A stretch of DNA of 10,595 nucleotides, taken from the NCBI GenBank assembly GCA_964579325.1, contig CAZOHN010000125.1, positions 1-10,595 on the forward strand, in the 5' to 3' direction. The notes under the pieces were generated by a model. The model did no database searches, was not told the DNA's origin, and was given only the letters and a program-made list of their open reading frames with translations. Below are positions 6,394 to 10,595 of the stretch, piece by piece (positions within the stretch are counted from its first letter, which is position 1; each line of letters begins with the position of its first letter). Position numbers and translations under genes: made by a program. Origin of the DNA: CAZOHN01 sp964579325 (GTDB lineage Bacteria; Pseudomonadota; Alphaproteobacteria; Rhodobacterales; Rhodobacteraceae).

Positions 6394-7349
6394 ACGCGCC
6401 CTTCGAGTCGGCCACGCTCCACGATTGCCGCGACGCCTTCGTCGGCGTTCTCGAGGCGCTCGGGGCGGAGAACCCCGACATCGTCGCCGTCTGCAACGAT
6501 TCGGTCGGCTCCTCCAAGCTCGGCACGTTCCGCGAGAAGTTCCCCGAGCGGCTGATCAACGTCGGCATCGCCGAACAGAACATGGTGGGCGTGGGCGCGG
6601 GGCTTGCGAACGGAGGAAAGCTCCCCTTCGTCTGCGGCGCCTCGCCCTTCCTGACGGGCCGCGCGCTCGAACAGATCAAGGCGGACGTGGCCTATTCGCT
6701 CACCAACGTGAAGCTCGTGGGAATTAGCTCCGGGATGGCCTATGGCGAACTCGGTCCGACGCATCACTCGATCGAGGACTTCGCTTGGATCCGGGCGCTT
6801 CCCAACATCCCCGTCATCGCGCCCGCCGACAGGATCGAGACCGCCGCCGCGGTTCGCTGGGCGGCGGCCCATGTGGGGCCATGCTTCCTGCGGCTGAGCC
6901 GCGTGGGCGTGCCCGATCTGCTGCCCGAGGACCATGTCTTCGAACCGGGGCGCGCGAATGTCCTGCGCGACGGGGGTGATCTGACGATCGTCGCCAACGG
7001 CGTCCTCACCCACCGCGCGCTCCAGGCCGCACAGATCCTGGAGGCCCGCGGCGTTTCGGCCCGCGTGCTCAACATGGCCACCGTCCGCCCCATCGACCGC
7101 GACGCCCTTCGCGCCGCGGCCGAGGAAACGGGCGCGATCCTCACCTGCGAGGAACACACCGTCTTCGGCGGGCTCGGCAGCGCTGTGGCCGAAGTCGTGG
7201 TGGAGACACGGCCAGTGCCGATGAAGCTGCTCGGCGTGCCGGGGGTTTTCGCGCCGACCGGATCGGCGAATTTCCTGCTTGACGAATTCGGGATGTCGCC
7301 CGAGGCCATCGCGAAGAGCGCAGCGGACCTCTTGGCCCGGAAGGAGTAG
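6390..7349 (+). CDS. Transketolase, C-terminal (pyrimidine-binding) subunit
   Basis: C-terminal half of the split transketolase, 319 residues, with the pyrimidine-binding domain followed by the transketolase C-terminal domain. The key catalytic glutamate is Glu62 in NVGIAEQN (57-64), which activates the TPP aminopyrimidine. GPTHHSIED (122-130) carries the active-site histidines, and EEHTVFGGLGSA (254-265) marks the C-terminal domain. The gene overlaps the N-terminal subunit gene by ATGA and has GGAGGAGG just upstream, so the two subunits should be made in equal amounts. The kinase gene follows after 2 nt. The short length and motifs resemble both split transketolases and the C-terminal part of DXP synthase, but pairing with a transketolase N-terminal subunit argues for transketolase. 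Confidence 0.92.
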   Translation: MNAPFESATLHDCRDAFVGVLEALGAENPDIVAVCNDSVGSSKLGTFREKFPERLINVGIAEQNMVGVGAGLANGGKLPFVCGASPFLTGRALEQIKADVAYSLTNVKLVGISSGMAYGELGPTHHSIEDFAWIRALPNIPVIAPADRIETAAAVRWAAAHVGPCFLRLSRVGVPDLLPEDHVFEPGRANVLRDGGDLTIVANGVLTHRALQAAQILEARGVSARVLNMATVRPIDRDALRAAAEETGAILTCEEHTVFGGLGSAVAEVVVETRPVPMKLLGVPGVFAPTGSANFLLDEFGMSPEAIAKSAADLLARKE

Positions 7350-7351
7350 CC

Positions 7352-8809
7352 ATGCGGGAGCCCCTCGTCCTCGCCATCGACGAAGGAACCACGAACGCCA
7401 AGGCCATCCTCGTCTCCCGGGCGGGAGAGATCGTCGCGAGCGGCGCCGCCCCCGTCCCGATCGCGCATCCCCGGCCCGGATGGGTCGAACAGGACGCCGA
7501 AGCGATCTGGCAGGCGACGCTCGCCGCGATCGCCGACTGCCGGGCGAAGGCGCCGGAGGCCGACATCGCGGCGCTCGGCATCTCGAACCAGCGCGAGTCG
7601 ATCCTGATCTGGGACCGCCGCAGCGGCGCGCCGCTCGGACCCGTCCTGTCCTGGCAATGCCGCCGGACCGCCGCCGCCTGCGAGGCGCTGCGCGCCGCGG
7701 GGCACGAGCCCGACGTGATCTCCCGCACCGGGCTGCCCCTCGATCCCATGTTTCCGCCCACCAAGGCCGCCTGGCTTCTCGGGCAGCACGCCGGCGCGGG
7801 CAAGGATGTCTGCATCGGGACCGTGGACAGCTGGCTGATCTGGCGCCTCACCGGCAACCGCGTCCATGTCACCGACAGGTCGAACGCGTCGCGCACGCAG
7901 CTTCTCGACCTGCGCTCGGGCCGCTGGGACCCGGACCTCTGCGCGCTCTTCGGGATCCCCGAGGCGGCGCTGCCCGAGGTGCGGGATTCCGCGCATCTCT
8001 TCGGAACGGTCGCCGGGGTCGCGCCCCTGCCCGACGGCGTGCCCATCGCCGCGGCCATCGGCGATTCCCACGCCGCACTCTTCGGGCACGGCGCCTTCGG
8101 CCCGGGCGATGCGAAGGTCACCTTCGGCACCGGCTCCTCGATCATGACGACGATCCCGGACTTCGTCGAGCCGCCCGCGGGCATCACCACGACGATCGCC
8201 TGGTCGATCGGCGGCCGGTCCACCTTCGGCTTCGAAGGCAACATCCTCGTCAGCGCCTCGATCCTGCCGTGGACGGCCAGGCTCCTCGGGCTCGACGGGC
8301 CCGAGGCGGTCGTGGCCCTCGCCGAAAGCACCGAGGGAAGCGGCGGCGTATCGCTCGTTCCCGCGCATGTCGGGCTTGGATCGCCCCACTGGAACACCGA
8401 GGCGCGCGGGCTGGTCTGCGGGCTGTCGTTCGGCTCCACCCCGGCTCATGTCGCCCGGGCGGCCGCGGACAGCATGGCGTTTCAGGTGGCCGACGTCTTC
8501 GACATCATGAAGATCGCGGCGGGCGGCATCGGGCGCATCTTCGTCGACGGAGGCCCCAGCCGAAACGCCTTCCTCATGCGGCTCGTCGCGGACGCCCTCG
8601 GCCACGCAGTGACCCCCTGCCGCCGCCCGGAGGCCTCGGCGCTCGGCGCGGCGCACCTCGCCGGGCTTGCCTCGGGCGTCTGGCCCGACCTCGAAACCAT
8701 CGCCCGGCTTGCCGATCACGGCGCGCCTATCGCGGGAGACATGCCGGCGGAGCGGCGCGAGGCCCTTCGGTCGGAATGGCGCCGGGCTATTGCCCGAACA
8801 TTGCTTTAG
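7352..8809 (+). CDS. FGGY-family carbohydrate kinase, glycerol-kinase-like
   Basis: Cytoplasmic ATP-dependent sugar/polyol kinase, 485 residues, full length for the FGGY family. The nucleotide-binding start DEGTTNAKA lies at 10-18, and the second-domain motifs are FGTGSS (258-263) and VDGG (398-401). The sequence follows glycerol kinase closely: GWVEQD (43-48), SNQRES (78-83), WQCRRT (101-106), GTVDSWLIW (156-164), VHVTDRSNASRT (171-182). Compared with E. coli GlpK from memory, the substrate residues Arg81, Glu82, Trp101 and Asp238 are kept, but the tyrosine of the DPYFSGTK segment is Met133 (DPMFPPTK). The GGKGGT loop that binds fructose bisphosphate is absent. A substrate other than glycerol, probably a ketose made by the SDRs, is therefore likely. 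The ATG has an AAGGAG site 7 nt upstream and lies 2 nt after the transketolase stop. An erythritol, erythrulose, xylulose or dihydroxyacetone kinase cannot be told apart here. Confidence 0.9.
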   Translation: MREPLVLAIDEGTTNAKAILVSRAGEIVASGAAPVPIAHPRPGWVEQDAEAIWQATLAAIADCRAKAPEADIAALGISNQRESILIWDRRSGAPLGPVLSWQCRRTAAACEALRAAGHEPDVISRTGLPLDPMFPPTKAAWLLGQHAGAGKDVCIGTVDSWLIWRLTGNRVHVTDRSNASRTQLLDLRSGRWDPDLCALFGIPEAALPEVRDSAHLFGTVAGVAPLPDGVPIAAAIGDSHAALFGHGAFGPGDAKVTFGTGSSIMTTIPDFVEPPAGITTTIAWSIGGRSTFGFEGNILVSASILPWTARLLGLDGPEAVVALAESTEGSGGVSLVPAHVGLGSPHWNTEARGLVCGLSFGSTPAHVARAAADSMAFQVADVFDIMKIAAGGIGRIFVDGGPSRNAFLMRLVADALGHAVTPCRRPEASALGAAHLAGLASGVWPDLETIARLADHGAPIAGDMPAERREALRSEWRRAIARTLL

Positions 8810-8851
8810 GGTGAAGAGGACGCCATCTGAAAGCCAGCAGGATCGGTCGAG

Positions 8852-9811
8852 TTGTCACGCCTCCACGAACTTCGCATGATTGCCCGCATCGCGCAGATGT
8901 ACCATGTCGACGGTATGCGGCAGGCAGACATCGCCGGTCAAATGCGCATCTCGCAGGCGACCGTGTCCCGGATGCTCAAGCGAGCCGAGGAGGAGGAGAT
9001 CGTCCGGACCACGGTCGTGGCTCCGCTGGGCACCTATGCCGAACTCGAACTCGCTCTGCGCCGCGAGTTCGGCCTCGTGGAGGCGATCGTCGTCGAATGC
9101 TCCGAGGACAGGAACGGCGCCATCATGGCCCGGATCGGCGAAGCCGCGGCGCATTTCCTCGAGACCACGCTCCAGACCGACGAGATCATCGGGGTGTCGA
9201 GCTGGTCCGAGACGATCCTCAAGATGGTGGACAACATCCATCCGATGAAGTCCGGCAAGGCGCGCTACGTGGTCCAGACGCTCGGCGGGATCGGGGACCC
9301 GACGGTGCAGATCCACGCCAACCAGCTCACCACCCGGCTCGCCCGGCTCACAGGGGCCGAGGCGCATCTTCTGAACGCGCCCGGCGTCGCGCAGTCGCGG
9401 GAAGGCAAGCTCGTGCTCCTCGGCGACCCCTTCGTGCGCGAGACCATGGACCTTTTCGGCCAGATCACGCTCGCCATCGTCGGAATCGGCGCCATGGAGC
9501 CGTCGAACATGCTTGCCCGGTCGGGCAACATCTTCACCTCGCGCGAGATTGCCGCAATCAAGGACGCGGGCGGGGTCGGCGACATCAGTCTCCGGTTCTT
9601 CGACAGGGAAGGAACCATCGTGAAGACGCCGCTCGACGACCGGGTGATCGGAATGTCGCTCGAGGAACTGCAGGGCGTCGATCGTGTGCTCGCGCTCGCC
9701 GGAGGACAAGCCAAGACGGAAGCGATCCGGGGCGCACTCAGGACCGGAGTGACCGACGTTCTCATCACGGACAAGTTCACGGCAGAACGTCTGGTCAACA
9801 GACATGCCTGA
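8852..9811 (+). CDS. SorC-family (sugar-binding) transcriptional regulator
   Basis: Regulator of 319 residues with an N-terminal helix-turn-helix (about residues 18-46, containing RQADIAGQMRISQATVSRML) and a SorC-type sugar-binding domain (about 60-315). The effector domain shows IGVSSWSET (113-121), LGGIGDPTVQIHAN (144-157) and LAGGQAKTEAIRGAL (282-296). Family members such as SorC, DeoR of Bacillus, CggR and the erythritol regulator EryD respond to sugars or sugar phosphates. This one most likely senses a kinase product and controls both divergent promoters. The start was taken at TTG (8852) because it restores the usual family N-terminus; the first ATG, eight codons later at 8876, is the alternative. 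It is the last gene of the rightward operon, 42 nt after the kinase, so it would be autoregulated if it binds the central control region. Confidence 0.92.
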   Translation: MSRLHELRMIARIAQMYHVDGMRQADIAGQMRISQATVSRMLKRAEEEEIVRTTVVAPLGTYAELELALRREFGLVEAIVVECSEDRNGAIMARIGEAAAHFLETTLQTDEIIGVSSWSETILKMVDNIHPMKSGKARYVVQTLGGIGDPTVQIHANQLTTRLARLTGAEAHLLNAPGVAQSREGKLVLLGDPFVRETMDLFGQITLAIVGIGAMEPSNMLARSGNIFTSREIAAIKDAGGVGDISLRFFDREGTIVKTPLDDRVIGMSLEELQGVDRVLALAGGQAKTEAIRGALRTGVTDVLITDKFTAERLVNRHA

Positions 9812-9819
9812 TTGGCATG
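9803..9819 (+). terminator. Stem-loop across the regulator stop codon
   Basis: Perfect 6-bp arms CATGCC (9803-9808) and GGCATG (9814-9819) enclose a 5-nt loop that contains the TGA stop of the regulator gene. It sits at the end of the rightward operon, so it may protect or terminate the transcript. No T-run follows, so it is not a standard intrinsic terminator. A second small inverted repeat (5-bp arms at 9906-9910 and 9917-9921) lies about 90 nt further on. Confidence 0.3.
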
Positions 9820-10124
9820 GGATTCGGCCGGACGGCGCCCGCGACGCGACGCTTTCGGGTCAGCCGCCCCCAGCACGAGATGGTCGAAGCTGCCGTTCGC
9901 CGCGCCGGCCACGAACGGCCGAGTTGGGCCGGGCGCGTCGCGAAGCGCAGTCTTAGTTCGCAAGCATGCAAAGTCCGCTACCTGCGCGTGTTCTGACAAG
10001 ACGCCGCGTTGGGCGAGATGGGCCCCGCGGTAGGCCGTGCCGTCTCGCCGATCCCCCTTGCTATCATGGATGACCAACGTCGGGTTGGTGTCGTGGCAGG
10101 GCGTGGCGGATGGGAGGAACTGCC
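9812..10124. other. Non-coding stretch between the regulator and the integrase remnant
   Basis: I found no gene I can support in these 313 nt. The open frames across it, including a long - strand frame that runs back over the regulator, show no domain and are what GC-rich DNA gives by chance. It holds the stem-loops noted at 9803-9819 and 9906-9921, a possible promoter at 10059-10067, and another inverted repeat with perfect 6-bp arms ACCAAC (10073-10078) and GTTGGT (10084-10089). It looks like the junction between the catabolic locus and mobile DNA. Confidence 0.4.
10059..10067 (+). promoter_or_regulatory. Possible extended -10 promoter for the integrase remnant
   Basis: TGCTATCAT matches the extended -10 form TGN-TATAAT with five of six hexamer bases. 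I see no good -35 at the usual distance. Transcription would start near 10074, about 50 nt before the integrase ATG, and the ACCAAC/GTTGGT inverted repeat would fall at the very start of the RNA. This is weak evidence. Confidence 0.25.
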
Positions 10125-10595
10125 ATGCCCACTGCCAACCTGCCTGCCATTCGCGCCTGCCATTCCCGCCTGCCGTCCCGCCTGGAACAAGGGCCGCGTC
10201 GTCGGTCAGATACGTCCACTGATGCCAAGACACGTCCAGGCCTTCCGCGTTCGGCTGGAGAGCGCCGAGAACCACCGCGTCCTAGCGCTCTTCATCCGCG
10301 CCATCGACGAGCCAGACTTTGCGGCTGTGACCTGGTGAAACTCAAGGTCGCGGACATCTGCGCAGCAGGCCAGGTCGAGGAACGCGCCTTCATCGTCCAG
10401 ATCAAGACCTGGCGACCGGTCCGGTTCGAGATCACCAAAGGCACGCGCAGGTCGCTCGCGCGCCGGATGGGCAAGCCCCTGACGGACGGCTCCGAATTCC
10501 TCTGGCCCGGTGGAGTCCAGGAACGCCTGCACATCTCGACCCAGCAATACGCCCGCGTTGTGCGGGAGTGGGTGCGTTCCATCGGGCTGGACCCG
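10125..10595 (+). pseudogene. Tyrosine recombinase/integrase, frameshifted and cut by the window end
   Basis: Remnant of a phage-type tyrosine recombinase. It must be read in three pieces. The ATG at 10125 (with GGGAGGAA before it) opens with MPTANLPAIRACHSRLP. The frame then shifts by net +1 before about 10180, giving AWNKGRVVGQIRPL and on to LALFIRAID. It shifts back (net +2 or -1) near 10309-10313, giving ARLCGCDLVKLKVADI and a well-kept stretch with VQIKTWRPVRFEI, SEFLWPGG, LHISTQQYARVVREW and SIGLDP to the window edge. Intact relatives, as I recall them, read through these joins as one protein, with SKLRGCDLV at the second join. There the catalytic first arginine is Cys here (codon 10320-10322). 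The His-x-x-Arg and Tyr boxes would lie beyond the window. Two frameshifts plus the lost arginine indicate a dead gene, though sequencing errors could explain the shifts alone. Confidence 0.8.

Noticed and set aside
6764..8719. Open frame of 651 codons on the - strand opposite the transketolase C-terminal subunit and kinase genes
   Set aside because: It is antisense to two genes with intact catalytic motifs, and its product is low-complexity Gly/Arg/Asp-rich with no domain.
8855..9805. Antisense frame almost exactly covering the regulator gene
   Set aside because: It mirrors the codon phase of the SorC-family gene, which has a clear helix-turn-helix and sugar-binding domain; the antisense product has no recognisable feature.
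9265..10275. Long - strand open frame running from the regulator through the non-coding stretch to the integrase remnant
   Set aside because: It spans three unrelated segments, has no domain, and its left part is antisense to the regulator.
10009..10338. 109-codon + strand frame read as a free-standing small protein
   Set aside because: Only its second half shows integrase homology, and that homology continues in another frame before and after it, so it is the middle piece of a frameshifted integrase.
1..10595. CRISPR arrays, tRNA or rRNA genes, and complete insertion sequences
   Set aside because: I looked for regularly spaced repeats, tRNA-like cloverleaf landmarks and transposase genes with terminal inverted repeats and found none. 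The only mobile-element trace is the integrase remnant at the right end.

Overview
The window is GC-rich throughout and reads as an alphaproteobacterium, most likely a member of the Rhodobacteraceae. That placement rests on base composition, codon use and the close match of the integrase remnant at the right end to an integrase type I recall from Rhodobacterales. It is an inference, not a database result.

Layout. Two divergent transcription units face away from a 180-bp control region (about 5391-5571). The leftward unit (- strand, 5390 down to 214) encodes a sugar-type ABC importer in the order permease, periplasmic binding protein, double-ATPase, followed by two short-chain dehydrogenases/reductases (SDRs). 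The rightward unit (+ strand, 5572 to 9811) encodes a transketolase split into two subunits, a glycerol-kinase-like FGGY kinase and a SorC-family regulator. Positions 1-213 hold no gene I can support. Positions 9812-10124 are non-coding apart from possible stem-loops and a weak promoter. From 10125 to the window edge lies a broken tyrosine-recombinase gene with two frameshifts and a lost catalytic arginine, cut off by the end of the window.

How the genes fit together. The importer brings in a monosaccharide or polyol. One or both SDRs interconvert polyol and ketose. The FGGY kinase phosphorylates the ketose, and the split transketolase moves a two-carbon unit so the carbon enters the pentose phosphate pathway. 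The regulator would sense a sugar phosphate and control both divergent promoters. No isomerase, epimerase or aldolase is present, so transketolase appears to be the entry step to central metabolism. The substrate cannot be read from sequence alone; pentitols, tetritols and branched pentoses such as apiose are all candidates.

The best leads are this SDR/kinase/split-transketolase combination, the kinase's altered glycerol pocket, the differing cofactor signatures of the two SDRs, and a matched pair of AT-rich inverted repeats just downstream of each divergent promoter that look like operators.
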